Below are positions 8,314-17,020 of a DNA stretch of 39,199 bases, in pieces. Location: assembly GCF_014904795.1 (NCBI RefSeq), contig NZ_JACZFS010000005.1, positions 1 to 39,199 on the forward strand, read 5' to 3'. Under the pieces are notes generated by a model that saw only the letters and a list, made by a program, of their open reading frames with translations, was not told where the DNA came from and searched no databases. The translations under genes were made by a program, and so were the position numbers. The DNA comes from Nisaea nitritireducens. GTDB lineage: Bacteria > Pseudomonadota > Alphaproteobacteria > Thalassobaculales > Thalassobaculaceae. Position 1 is the first letter of the stretch. Every line of letters starts with the position of its first letter.

Positions 8314-9942
8314 ATGGCGATGCAAATGAGAAAGACCTGGGCGCACGAGATCATCATCGGGCTGTTGGAGCAGATGCGCTGGTCCTATTTGCCTCCCCTG
8401 ATGGTCTACCTCGCCTACGGCATCTCCGGGTTGACCTCCATCGTCGGCACCTTCTTCGTGAAGGAATATCTCGACCTTTCCGCGGCGTTCCTGGCAGCAC
8501 TCGGGTTCTGGGCCGGTATTCCCTGGGCATTGAAAATGCCGGTGGGTCACCTGGTCGACATCATCTGGAAATGGAAGTCGATTCTCGTTTATCTCGGCGC
8601 TCTGCTGGTTTCGGCGAGTTTGCTGATCATGTACGGCCTTATCGCGCATACCACAGCCATGGCGGCCATCATGCCGACGACAGCCTGGTTCGTGTTGAGC
8701 GCGCTGCTGTCACCGACGGGATACATCCTGCAGGATGCGGTTGCCGACGCCATGACCGTCGAAGCGGTTCCGGCCCTGGACGAACATGGGGAACCGTTCG
8801 CGGAGGATGACGTCAAGGCCATGCACACCACCATGCAGATGCTCGGCCGGTTTGCGCTGATCGGGGGGATCGCGCTGGTGGCGGTGGTCAACATCACGAT
8901 GTTCGACGGTGTGGAAGCCATGAGCGAGGCGGAGAAAGTCGGCATCTATGCCGATATCTATCTGCTCGCGCTCGGCGTGCCGGTGATTTCCGTTGTGGGT
9001 GTCATTCTCGGGGGTGTCATGCTGCGCCGCCGGGCGCGCCAGCTGATCGCGACCGGCCTGCCGCCGTCCGAAGTTGACGCCATGTTGTTCCGGCCGGACG
9101 GAGAAGCGGATCCAAACTGGTGGATCCTCGGCGGAAGCCTGGCTTTTGCCGGATTCACAATCAGCGTCGGTCTGAGCGGTTTCGGGTATTCGGAGGAGGT
9201 CGTCTTCGCCGGATCGATGTCAATCGTCTGCTTCCTGATTTCCCGGCTGTTGCCCGAGCTTGAGCCGGCCCAGCGGCTCGCGCTTATCGGGACCGCGATT
9301 ATCGTCTTTGTGTTCCGCGCGATACCCTCGCCGGGCGCCGGATCTGCCTGGTTCAATATCGACGAGCTCGGCTTCGATCAGCAGTTTTTCTCGGTTTTGA
9401 CACTGATCAGCGCCGGTCTTGCAATGGCCGGAATGGTGATCCTGCGACCGCTTATGGCGACGCGGTCGATCGCCTATATCGTTGTATTGCTGTCGGTGTT
9501 TGCCGGTGTTCTCTCATTGCCGGATATCGCGCTCTATTACGGCATCCACGAATGGACCGCACCGCTGACCGGCGGGGTGGTGGATGCCCGGTTCATCGCC
9601 CTGATCGATACGGCGATTGAATCGCCGCTCGGTCAGGTTTCATTGATCCCCGTGCTGGCTTGGATTGCCAGGACTGCGCCGGTGCATTTGAAGGCGACCT
9701 TCTTCGCAATCATGGCCTCCTTCATCAATTTGGGGCTCTCTGCCGGTGCTCTGGGCACGAAATACCTGAACCAGACATTTCTGGTCACACGCGAGGTGCG
9801 GGACAGGGCAACCGGAGAAATTCAGGTTCCAGCCGATTATAGCGAGCTCGGGATGCTGCTGATCACCGTTGCGGTGCTGACCCTGGCGCTTCCCTTGATT
9901 GTTGTTGCCGTAATCCAGCCCACGCGCTTCCGGACAACCTAG
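8314..9942 (+). CDS. polytopic membrane transporter, BT1/folate-biopterin-type MFS-like
   Basis: About 542 residues with roughly 12-14 hydrophobic segments. The segment GIPWALKMPVGHLVD (about residue 65 onward) resembles the PWxxKPLxGxxSD motif of the BT1/folate-biopterin transporter family. The later Asp-rich helix ILQDAVADAMTVEAV resembles that family's DAxxD region. The protein is longer than typical MFS carriers because of a cytoplasmic loop after the sixth segment. The substrate is unknown. Start codon is uncertain: ATG at 8314 is chosen; GTG at 8290 and ATGs at 8320 and 8326 are alternatives and none has a strong ribosome-binding site. It is convergent with a TetR gene 10 nt away. Confidence 0.6.
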   Translation: MAMQMRKTWAHEIIIGLLEQMRWSYLPPLMVYLAYGISGLTSIVGTFFVKEYLDLSAAFLAALGFWAGIPWALKMPVGHLVDIIWKWKSILVYLGALLVSASLLIMYGLIAHTTAMAAIMPTTAWFVLSALLSPTGYILQDAVADAMTVEAVPALDEHGEPFAEDDVKAMHTTMQMLGRFALIGGIALVAVVNITMFDGVEAMSEAEKVGIYADIYLLALGVPVISVVGVILGGVMLRRRARQLIATGLPPSEVDAMLFRPDGEADPNWWILGGSLAFAGFTISVGLSGFGYSEEVVFAGSMSIVCFLISRLLPELEPAQRLALIGTAIIVFVFRAIPSPGAGSAWFNIDELGFDQQFFSVLTLISAGLAMAGMVILRPLMATRSIAYIVVLLSVFAGVLSLPDIALYYGIHEWTAPLTGGVVDARFIALIDTAIESPLGQVSLIPVLAWIARTAPVHLKATFFAIMASFINLGLSAGALGTKYLNQTFLVTREVRDRATGEIQVPADYSELGMLLITVAVLTLALPLIVVAVIQPTRFRTT

Positions 9943-9952
9943 CAATCGGCAA

Positions 9953-10570
9953 TCACCCCGGTACGGGCTGGAACAACAGCTTGATGTAGGATCTGAGGAG
10001 CAGGATCTGATCCACCATCACTTTCGGTTCCTTCAACGCTTTGGACATTACGATCGCTCCTTCGACCGTATTCGATACCATGTCGGCAAGCGCCTCCACG
10101 CTGACATCGTCGCGCGGCGGATAGCGGTCACAAATGTCCTGGAACGCCTTGCTGAACCGGTTGCGCCAGTTCAGGACGGCCTGGCGGTTCAGCTCTATGA
10201 CTTTCGCGTCGTACAATCGCTCATGATAGCAATAGGTGGCGACCAGGCACCCCGGGTGCCCTTTCGGCATGTCCGCCATCAGATCTGCGAAAAGTTTCAG
10301 CCCTATGAGAAAGATGTGCAGCGGGTCGTCATGAAGATCCGCTGCCTTCTTGAACAAATCGTCGAGCAAGACGTTTTCGCGCTCCACGTAGCGTTCCAGA
10401 AGGGCCTGGGCCAGCTCATTCTTGTCCTTGAAATGATAGAAAAAGCCGCTCTTGGTGATCTCCGCTTCGGCAATGATCTCATCGATGGAGGTTGCGGAGA
10501 AGCCTTTCGCCAGAACAGAAGATTCGGCGATATCCATCAGCCGTTCCCGGGTTTTTTCACCTTTCCGCAT
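9953..10570 (-). CDS. TetR/AcrR-family transcriptional regulator
   Basis: A 205-residue regulator with an N-terminal TetR DNA-binding domain (about residues 5-52). The recognition-helix signature ITKSGFFYHFKDKNELAQAL covers about 38-57, and a helical ligand-binding C-terminal domain follows. The gene points away from the GNAT gene and into the 3' end of the transporter gene. Its target is not evident; the 206-nt divergent gap in front of it is the most likely autoregulatory site. Sure on family. Confidence 0.9.
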   Translation of the reverse strand: MRKGEKTRERLMDIAESSVLAKGFSATSIDEIIAEAEITKSGFFYHFKDKNELAQALLERYVERENVLLDDLFKKAADLHDDPLHIFLIGLKLFADLMADMPKGHPGCLVATYCYHERLYDAKVIELNRQAVLNWRNRFSKAFQDICDRYPPRDDVSVEALADMVSNTVEGAIVMSKALKEPKVMVDQILLLRSYIKLLFQPVPG

Positions 10571-10776
10571 GGTGGTCCCTCCTCCTGAATACTTGACTGA
10601 AAGTACGGTTTTTCAGCCGCTCTGGGCAAACTTGCGCCTTGGCTATTCCTAACTACCTGAAATTCAGCCCTAAAATTAAGAGAGAAACCGCACAACGCGT
10701 TCACTATGCCGATTATCCGTATTTTCCGATGCTCCGCGCTTCCGAAACAGAAGCGACAATTTCCGGAGACCGAAAG

Positions 10777-11364
10777 ATGAAAGAGCATCACTATTTTTTG
10801 CGTCGGGCAGAGGCAAGCGACGCTGTTTCCCTCGCGGAACTGATCAATCGCGCCGGAGAAGGGCTGCCTCTGACAGTCTGGGGCTGGATGGCGGAAGACG
10901 GCGAGAGCGTCTGGGATGTCGGACGTCGCAGGGCACAGCGTGAAGAAGGCGGCTTCTCATACCGCAATGCCACGGTTGCTGTCGTCGGATCCGGGATTGC
11001 GGCGGCTCTGATCGGGTATCCGCTCGGGGCGCAGCCAACGCCGATTGACGCCGATACACCGCCGGTCTTCGTTCCCATGATCGAGCTGGAGAACGAGGCA
11101 TTGTGCACCTGGTACGTCAATGTGCTGGCAACCTACGATCCGTTCGAGGGACGTGGGTTCGGCACGGCGCTTCTGGAGGCTGCAGCCCGTCAGGCTCGTG
11201 CTGCGGGCCTTGTGCAACTCAGCATCATTGTGACGGACGGGAATAGCCGGGCCGAGCGTCTTTATCGGAAAGTCGGGTTCCGCCCAGTTGCCGAAAGACC
11301 GATCGTGAAGGATGGCTGGGATGTCGAGGCCGACAATCTGATCCTGATGATCAAGGATCTCTGA
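10777..11364 (+). CDS. GNAT-family N-acetyltransferase
   Basis: A 195-residue acyltransferase. The acetyl-CoA binding core lies in the C-terminal half: GRGFGTALLEAA (about residues 125-136) is the R/Q-x-x-G-x-G/A loop, followed by NSRAERLYRKVGF. The acceptor is unknown. The start at 10777 is supported by GGAG at 10765-10768; an upstream in-frame TTG at 10639 would add an unconserved-looking basic extension. The 206-nt region between it and the TetR start holds no gene that I can support. Confidence 0.85.
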   Translation: MKEHHYFLRRAEASDAVSLAELINRAGEGLPLTVWGWMAEDGESVWDVGRRRAQREEGGFSYRNATVAVVGSGIAAALIGYPLGAQPTPIDADTPPVFVPMIELENEALCTWYVNVLATYDPFEGRGFGTALLEAAARQARAAGLVQLSIIVTDGNSRAERLYRKVGFRPVAERPIVKDGWDVEADNLILMIKDL

Positions 11365-11370
11365 GAGTGA

Positions 11371-12021
11371 TCAGCGGCGCAGTATCGTGCTGCTTTCGGC
11401 CGCTTTCTCTTCCCAGCCGACTTGCTCCAGTTTCGGGCGTTCCGACTCTTCCGCCGGATAGCCGACACAGAGATAGGCGGTGAGAGACCAGCTTTCCGGC
11501 ACATTCAACGCCTCGGTTACGCGGGCCGGATCGAGGATAGAGAGCCAGCCCGCGCCGATGCCTTCCGCGCGGGCGGCGAGCCAGAATGTGTGGATGGCAT
11601 TCACGGTGGAGTAATCCAGCATCTCCGGCATGGTCTGCCGGCCTAGGCCATGACCGCGCGGGGTTCCATGATCGGTGAAGATCGCAACTTGCTCCGGCGC
11701 CTGGTCCAGGCCGGCGAGTTTAAGTCGGGCATAGAGCTGCTTTCGTTCGCCGTCATAACCTTCAAGCGCGTCCCGGTTGGCGTCCTCGAATGCGGTCCTG
11801 ACGGTTTTCCTGCGCTCCGGGTCGGAAACGGCGACAAAGCGCCAGGGCTGGCTGTAGCCGACCGAAGGCGCGAGCGAAGCGGTCTCCACCAACCGCTGCA
11901 AAGCGCCATCAGGTAACGCGTCGGGCCGGAACGCCCTGACATCCCTACGCCAGCGTAACAACTGTTCGAACTGTGCTCGGAAGGCGGCGTCGAACTCCGG
12001 TCCAGGGCCGTCGCCGGTCAT
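11371..12021 (-). CDS. bluB: 5,6-dimethylbenzimidazole synthase
   Basis: A 216-residue nitroreductase-fold enzyme that cannibalises FMNH2 with O2 to make 5,6-dimethylbenzimidazole, the lower ligand of cobalamin. BluB landmarks are RRDVRAFRPD (about 25), APSVGYSQPWRFV (about 51), LYARLKLAGLDQAP (about 96), GRQTMPEMLDYSTVNAIHT (about 127) and GAGWLSILDP (about 157). The start codon overlaps the manC stop as ATGA, so its translation is probably coupled to manC. No cobalamin riboswitch is visible upstream, and no other cob genes are nearby. Confidence 0.95.
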   Translation of the reverse strand: MTGDGPGPEFDAAFRAQFEQLLRWRRDVRAFRPDALPDGALQRLVETASLAPSVGYSQPWRFVAVSDPERRKTVRTAFEDANRDALEGYDGERKQLYARLKLAGLDQAPEQVAIFTDHGTPRGHGLGRQTMPEMLDYSTVNAIHTFWLAARAEGIGAGWLSILDPARVTEALNVPESWSLTAYLCVGYPAEESERPKLEQVGWEEKAAESSTILRR

Positions 12022-13445
12022 CGTCCGTACTGATCGTCGAAGCGCTCGATATCATCTTCGCCGAGATAGGCGCCGGACTGCACCTCGACGATGATGAGGG
12101 GCTCATCTGTCGGGTTTTCCAACCGGTGGATCCATCCAAGCGGAATATCGACGGACTGGTCGGCATCGAGATGTATCACGTCCAGCCGGTCCATAGACGG
12201 CCCCCGGGTAACCCGGGCCTTGCCGGAGATCACTGTCCAGTGCTCGGCACGGTGCTTGTGGCTTTGCAGGGAGAGGCGGCCGCCCGGCGTCACGGTGATC
12301 CGCTTCACCTGATATCCGTCGCCGCTGTCGATGTTCCGATAGTTGCCCCATGGCCGGTGCGTTGTCGCGTGGCTGATCGCCTCCGGCCGCCCCGCTTCCT
12401 TCAGCGCCTCTACTGCCAGTTTGACGTCCTGATCCGCCGCCATTGAGGCGACCAGCACTGCGTCCGGGGATTCGACCACTATCAGATCTTCGCCCCCGAT
12501 CACGGTGACCAGCCGGGTTTCCGCTCGAACCAGCGTATTTCGCGTGTTGTGCAGCCAGACATCGCCTTGCACCGCATTGCCGTCGGCATCCTTGTCTTGC
12601 ACGGCCCAGAGGGCGCCCCAGGAGCCGACATCTGACCAGCCGGCGTCGAGCGGGACGACGGCGCCGAGGTCGGTTTTCTCCATCACCGCGTAATCGAGCG
12701 AGATTGAGGGGGCCTTGGCGAAGGCATCTGCGTCGAGCCGGCGGAAGTCCAGGTCGGTGACGCCTTTGTCCAGCGCCGCTTTCGCTGCCTTCAGGATATC
12801 TGGCGCCAGGCGCTTCAATTCGATGAGGAAATCGGTGGCACGGAACAGGAAGGTCCCGCTGTTCCAGTAATAGTCTCCGGAAGCGAGATAGGCTTCCGCT
12901 GTCTTGCGGTCCGGTTTCTCAACGAACCCCTCAATGGCGTAACAACCCTCGATGCCGTCCAGCTGGCCGTCGCGATGGATATAGCCATAGCCTGTTTCCG
13001 GTCGGTCCGGAGTGATGCCGAAGGTGACCATCTGTCCGGCGCGGGCCGCAACTGCGCCGGTTTCGACGGCGGCCCGGAATGCTTCCGGCCGCTCGACCCG
13101 GTGATCGGAGGCGAGCAGCAACACCAGACCTTCAGGGTCCACGCTCTGGACGTGCAGGGCGGCGACGGCGGCGGCGGGCGCCGAATTCCGGCCGGCGGGT
13201 TCCAGCATGATGGCGGACGGATCGATGCCGACGCTCTGCAGCTGTTCTGCCACGGCGAACCGGTGCTCTGCATTGCAGATAACGGACGTCGCGCCGAAGC
13301 TCGCGCTTTCCGGAAAGCGCAGGGCGGTCTCCTGCAGCATGGTTTTCTCGGACAGCATCGGCAGGAGCTGCTTTGGATAAAGAGCTCGAGAGACGGGCCA
13401 GAGCCGGGTGCCGGAGCCTCCGGAGAGAATGACAGGATAAATCAT
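12018..13445 (-). CDS. manC: mannose-1-phosphate guanylyltransferase / mannose-6-phosphate isomerase (bifunctional, type II)
   Basis: About 475 residues with the full bifunctional layout. The N-terminal nucleotidyltransferase domain has VILSGGSGTRLWP at residues 4-16 and the later FVEKPD loop. The C-terminal cupin phosphomannose-isomerase domain has RPWGNYRNIDSGDGYQ, LSLQSHKHRAEHW and the conserved GWIHRLENP. It would supply GDP-mannose for surface polysaccharides, in keeping with the wbpL/wbpM-like genes about 9 kb away. The ATG at 13445 directly opens the conserved domain; an ATG five codons upstream is possible. It is divergent from the kinase gene with about 67 nt between them. Confidence 0.93.
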   Translation of the reverse strand: MIYPVILSGGSGTRLWPVSRALYPKQLLPMLSEKTMLQETALRFPESASFGATSVICNAEHRFAVAEQLQSVGIDPSAIMLEPAGRNSAPAAAVAALHVQSVDPEGLVLLLASDHRVERPEAFRAAVETGAVAARAGQMVTFGITPDRPETGYGYIHRDGQLDGIEGCYAIEGFVEKPDRKTAEAYLASGDYYWNSGTFLFRATDFLIELKRLAPDILKAAKAALDKGVTDLDFRRLDADAFAKAPSISLDYAVMEKTDLGAVVPLDAGWSDVGSWGALWAVQDKDADGNAVQGDVWLHNTRNTLVRAETRLVTVIGGEDLIVVESPDAVLVASMAADQDVKLAVEALKEAGRPEAISHATTHRPWGNYRNIDSGDGYQVKRITVTPGGRLSLQSHKHRAEHWTVISGKARVTRGPSMDRLDVIHLDADQSVDIPLGWIHRLENPTDEPLIIVEVQSGAYLGEDDIERFDDQYGR

Positions 13446-13512
13446 GTGCAAACTGCGCAATTTCTGTATCTAGAAAGGCTTACTAACATTCAGCACCGGA
13501 CGGAAGCAGATC

Positions 13513-14427
13513 ATGATCGTCGTGTTCGGGTCCATCAACGCCGACCTGTTTTTTTCCTTTCCCAAATTGCCCCGGCGCGGGGAGACCGTGCTGACCGATA
13601 GCTTCACCTTCTGCCCTGGTGGTAAAGGCGCAAATCAGGCCGCTGCCGCTGCCCGGGACGGCGCCGCGGTCAGCTTCGTCGGCGCTGTCGGTGAAGACAC
13701 AAATGCGGCGCCCTGTCTGGACGCTCTTGCAGAGGCCGGTGTGAATATTTCCGGCATTCGTTCAGTGCAAGGTGTTACCGGCACGGCAGTCATATCGGTC
13801 GAGGAGAGTGGGGAGAACCAGATCCTTGTTGCCAGTGGCGCGAACATGAAGGCATCGGCGGACTGGATGACGGACGATTTGTTGGGCGAGGGGACAACCT
13901 TGCTCCTTCAAATGGAATTGCCCCAGGCGGATACTGAAGCGGCAATCCGGCGCGCCCGGGAGCGGGGATGCAGGGTGATTCTCAATGATGCCCCGCTCGG
14001 CCCGCTCTCCCCGTCGGCCATCGCCGATGTGGATATCCTGATTGCCAACGAGGAAGAGGCGATGGGCTTGCTGGGGACTGGAGCTGGACTTGAGAACATA
14101 GATCTTGCCCGCGGCCTCGCCGGGCTTTGCCGGGGCACCGGGATTGTGACGATCGGGGCACAAGGCGTTGTCGTCGCGTCGGAAGGGCAGTCGTTCCATG
14201 TGCCTGCGCTACCCATTCAGCCAGTCGACACGGTGGGTGCCGGCGATACGTTCTGCGGTGTTCTCGCCGCCGCTCAGGACCGGGGGGAGAGCCTGCTGGA
14301 TGCGGTGCGGCGCGCGGCGGCCGCTAGTGGTGTCATCTGCACCTTGCCAGGAGCCCAGTCTCCGGAGTTGAATGAGGCACGGATCAACGCGGCCCTGGCC
14401 GACCTGCCTTCCGTCATACAGGTTTAA
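13513..14427 (+). CDS. ribokinase-like PfkB-family sugar/nucleoside kinase
   Basis: A 304-residue soluble kinase with both PfkB signatures: GGKGANQAAAAARDG at about 36-50 and DTVGAGDTFCG at about 237-247, where the Asp of GAGD is the catalytic base. Length and GSINAD opening fit ribokinase (RbsK). No ribose transporter or rbsD is present, so the substrate might be another sugar or nucleoside. It is followed after 49 nt by an amidohydrolase on the same strand; a short GC hairpin (14447-14463) lies in the gap. Confidence 0.85.
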   Translation: MIVVFGSINADLFFSFPKLPRRGETVLTDSFTFCPGGKGANQAAAAARDGAAVSFVGAVGEDTNAAPCLDALAEAGVNISGIRSVQGVTGTAVISVEESGENQILVASGANMKASADWMTDDLLGEGTTLLLQMELPQADTEAAIRRARERGCRVILNDAPLGPLSPSAIADVDILIANEEEAMGLLGTGAGLENIDLARGLAGLCRGTGIVTIGAQGVVVASEGQSFHVPALPIQPVDTVGAGDTFCGVLAAAQDRGESLLDAVRRAAAASGVICTLPGAQSPELNEARINAALADLPSVIQV

Positions 14428-14476
14428 AGACACTGCAAACACAGAGCGGGCCCGAAAGGCCCGATGAGGATAAATC

Positions 14477-15748
14477 ATGACGACTGAAACCCTCTATGAG
14501 GGCGGCACAATTCTCGTTGGAGATGGCGCCAGCCTTGACAATCACGGTGTGATGGTGCGCGACGGCAGGATTGCCGAGGTGGCGCCCGCCGATACATTCC
14601 AGGGTTTCACCGGGCTCCGGGTTGATTTCAGCGGCGCTACGCTGCTGCCCGGTCTGGTCGATTGCCATGTGCACCTCTGCATGGGCGGCGAGGGCAACCC
14701 GGTCTCGGTTCAGGCGATGATGACGCCGGGCCAGATCACCATGGCGGCCTACAAGCACGCGCAGACCTCGCTGATGGGCGGGGTTACCGCGCTCAGGGAC
14801 TGTGGCGGCAAGGACTATCTAGAGCTTGCCGTGCGCGATGCCTGCAACAGCGGTGCCCAGATCGGACCAAGCATTCTCTGTTCCGGCAAGATCATCTGCA
14901 TGACAGGAGGGCACGGCAACAGGAATGGCCGTGTTGCGGACGGGCCTGACGAGGTGGTCAAGGCCGTCCGCGAGCAGATCTATGCCGGCTCCGACCTGAT
15001 CAAGCTGATGGCGACCGGCGGCGTGATGACCCCGGGTGTCAGTCCGGAAGACGCGCATTTCACGGCGGAGGAAATGGCCGCCGGTGTGGCCGAGGGCAAG
15101 CGCTTCCACAAGCGCGCGGCCAGTCATGCCCAGGGCGGTCTCGGTATCCTGAACGCCGTCCGCGCCGGTGTTGCCTCCATCGAGCACGGCATCTTCATGG
15201 ACGAGCAGTGCCTGAAGGAAATGTTGGAGGCCGGGACCTATCTGGTGCCGACCCTGGCGGCGGTGAAGAACATCGTGTCCAACAAGGACAATGGTATTCC
15301 GGCGCAAGCCGTTGAAAAGGCCATCCGGGTCGAGGAAAGGCACATCCAGTCGATCAAGATGTTTTACAAAGCGGGCGGCAAGATCGCCATGGGGACCGAC
15401 GCGGGCACGCCTTTCAACAAGCACGGCAAGAACGCTCTCGAGCTGCGCTACATGGTCGATATCGGGATATCGCCAATGGACGCGATCGTCTTCTCTACCC
15501 GCAACGGCATCGACCTGATGGGGCTGGAAGAACGCGGCACGGTCGCTGTGGGCAACCATGCGGATCTGCTGATCGTCGATGGCGATCCGCTGGCCGATAT
15601 CGACCGGGTTGCGGATCGGGCCAACCATCGTATGGTGGTGAAGAACGGTGTTCCGGCCCGGATCAGGACTGACTCCACTGAGCACGAGACACGCAGCCCT
15701 GCGGACAATGTGCTCCGCTTTGCTTCAGCCGCTAACGCGGCTTTTTGA
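14477..15748 (+). CDS. metal-dependent amidohydrolase (imidazolonepropionase/prolidase-like)
   Basis: A 423-residue member of the amidohydrolase superfamily (TIM-barrel metal hydrolase). Metal ligands visible are the HxH of DCHVHLCMGG (about 59-68), a probable carboxylated Lys in LIKLMATGGV (about 175), His in SHAQGG (about 217), His in IEHGIF (about 236) and the catalytic Asp of MGTDAGTPF (about 305). Relatives are annotated as Xaa-Pro dipeptidases or imidazolonepropionase-like enzymes; the substrate is not predictable here. GATGAGGA upstream is the ribosome-binding site. The last codons form an intrinsic terminator hairpin. The downstream M20 amidohydrolase suggests a shared amide-degrading theme. 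Confidence 0.85.
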   Translation: MTTETLYEGGTILVGDGASLDNHGVMVRDGRIAEVAPADTFQGFTGLRVDFSGATLLPGLVDCHVHLCMGGEGNPVSVQAMMTPGQITMAAYKHAQTSLMGGVTALRDCGGKDYLELAVRDACNSGAQIGPSILCSGKIICMTGGHGNRNGRVADGPDEVVKAVREQIYAGSDLIKLMATGGVMTPGVSPEDAHFTAEEMAAGVAEGKRFHKRAASHAQGGLGILNAVRAGVASIEHGIFMDEQCLKEMLEAGTYLVPTLAAVKNIVSNKDNGIPAQAVEKAIRVEERHIQSIKMFYKAGGKIAMGTDAGTPFNKHGKNALELRYMVDIGISPMDAIVFSTRNGIDLMGLEERGTVAVGNHADLLIVDGDPLADIDRVADRANHRMVVKNGVPARIRTDSTEHETRSPADNVLRFASAANAAF

Positions 15749-15778
15749 TCTGAACTTGGGCCGCAAACGTGGCCTTTT
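15727..15778 (+). terminator. tandem intrinsic terminators at the 3' end of the amidohydrolase gene
   Basis: Two similar hairpin/T-run units follow each other. AGCCGC-TAAC-GCGGCT plus TTTTT (15727-15746) is built into the last codons and stop of the amidohydrolase. GGCCGC-AAAC-GTGGCC plus TTTT (15759-15778) follows. The two units are about 32 bp apart and similar in sequence, so they look like a local duplication. Confidence 0.75.
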
Positions 15779-15806
15779 GAATTCAACCAACGGAGCGGAT
15801 TATCCA

Positions 15807-16979
15807 ATGCCCATCAATAATCGGATCGCCGAGTTTCACGAGGAAATGACCGCATGGCGGCGTGAGTTGCACCGGCACCCCGAAACGGCTTTCGAGGAGC
15901 ATTGGACCGCCGCGTTTATCGCCGAGAAGCTCGAAAGCTTCGGCATAGAGGTGCATCGGGGGCTGGCCGGAACCGGCGTGATCGGCACTCTGAAAGGCAA
16001 CGATGAAGGCGGCGCCATCGGTCTGCGCTCGGACATCGATGCGCTCGACATCACTGAGCAGACCGGTGCCGAGTATGCCTCGGAAAACCCGGGCAAGATG
16101 CATGCCTGCGGCCATGACGGGCATACCACCATGCTGCTCGGCGCGGCCAAGTATCTGGCGGAGACCCGGAACTTCTCCGGCACCGTCCAGTTCATCTTCC
16201 AGCCGGCTGAGGAGAACGAGGGTGGCGGCCGGGTGATGGTCGAGGAAGGCCTGTTCGACAAGTTCCCGGTGGACTCCGTCTGGGGCATGCATAACTGGCC
16301 GGGCATGCCTGTCGGCACCGTCGCGGTCCGCCCGGGCCCGATGATGGCCGCCTACGACATGTTTGAGCTCGACATCAAGGGCGTCGGAGGTCACGGCGCC
16401 ATGCCGCATCTCGGCATTGATCCGATTCTGGTTTCCGCCCAGGTCGTCTCCGCCCTGCAAAGCATCGCCAGCCGCAACGTCGATCCGATGGATGCTGTGG
16501 TGGTCTCTGTCACCAAGATCCATGGCGGCGATGCCTACAACGTCATCCCCGGCATGGTTCAGCTCGCCGGCACTACGCGGTCTTTCCGGCCGGAAGTGCG
16601 GGACATGATCGAGCCGAAGATGCAGCAGATCATCGACGGCGTTTGTGCCGGTTTTGGCGCGACCGCCGAGCTGCGCTACGAAAAACGCTATCCACCGACC
16701 GTAAATTCCGAAGCCGAGACCGCAATAGCGGCCCAGGTCGCCGAGCGTCTGGTCGGCAACGAGATGGTCGTCCGCGATCCGACCCCGAGCATGGGCGGCG
16801 AGGATTTCGCCTTCATGCTGGAGAAGAAGCCGGGCTGCTATATCTGGATGGGAAATGGCGGCGGCGGCGAAGGCAAGATGCTGCATAACGCCGGTTACGA
16901 TTTCAACGACGAGGCTCTGCCCTGGGGCGCCAGCTACTGGAGCCAGCTTGTCGAGGATCAGTTGCCTCGCGCGAGCTGA
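15807..16979 (+). CDS. M20-family amidohydrolase (hippurate hydrolase/aminoacylase-like)
   Basis: A 390-residue zinc amidohydrolase that would cleave N-acyl amino acids or similar amides. Landmarks are RRELHRHPETAFEE (about 18), the metal-site motif MHACGHDGHTTMLLGAAK (about 98-115), QPAEENEGGG (about 131), a dimerisation-domain start with GHGAMPH, and SMGGEDFAFML near residue 330. The start at ATG 15807 has GGAG at 15792-15795; a longer frame back to 15648 would overlap the amidohydrolase gene and lacks family similarity. It sits downstream of two terminators, so it is probably expressed separately or by read-through. Confidence 0.9.
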   Translation: MPINNRIAEFHEEMTAWRRELHRHPETAFEEHWTAAFIAEKLESFGIEVHRGLAGTGVIGTLKGNDEGGAIGLRSDIDALDITEQTGAEYASENPGKMHACGHDGHTTMLLGAAKYLAETRNFSGTVQFIFQPAEENEGGGRVMVEEGLFDKFPVDSVWGMHNWPGMPVGTVAVRPGPMMAAYDMFELDIKGVGGHGAMPHLGIDPILVSAQVVSALQSIASRNVDPMDAVVVSVTKIHGGDAYNVIPGMVQLAGTTRSFRPEVRDMIEPKMQQIIDGVCAGFGATAELRYEKRYPPTVNSEAETAIAAQVAERLVGNEMVVRDPTPSMGGEDFAFMLEKKPGCYIWMGNGGGGEGKMLHNAGYDFNDEALPWGASYWSQLVEDQLPRAS

Positions 16980-17020
16980 TCCCGGTATCGGGAGCCGGCC
17001 ATTGTGAAAGGCGCTTCCGT

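Noticed and set aside
10639-10776. N-terminal extension of the GNAT protein from a TTG at 10639
   Set aside because: The extension has no conserved features and the ATG at 10777 has a proper ribosome-binding site.
13446-13512. Cobalamin riboswitch ahead of manC-bluB
   Set aside because: The 67-nt gap is too short and lacks a B12-box; nothing resembling the aptamer was seen.
14447-14463. Hairpin CGGGCC-CGAAA-GGCCCG between the ribokinase-like and amidohydrolase genes as a terminator
   Set aside because: No T-run follows and the ribosome-binding site of the next gene begins within a few bases; it is more likely just an intercistronic hairpin.
14819-15685. Minus-strand open frame of about 290 codons
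   Set aside because: Antisense shadow of the amidohydrolase, without recognisable domains.
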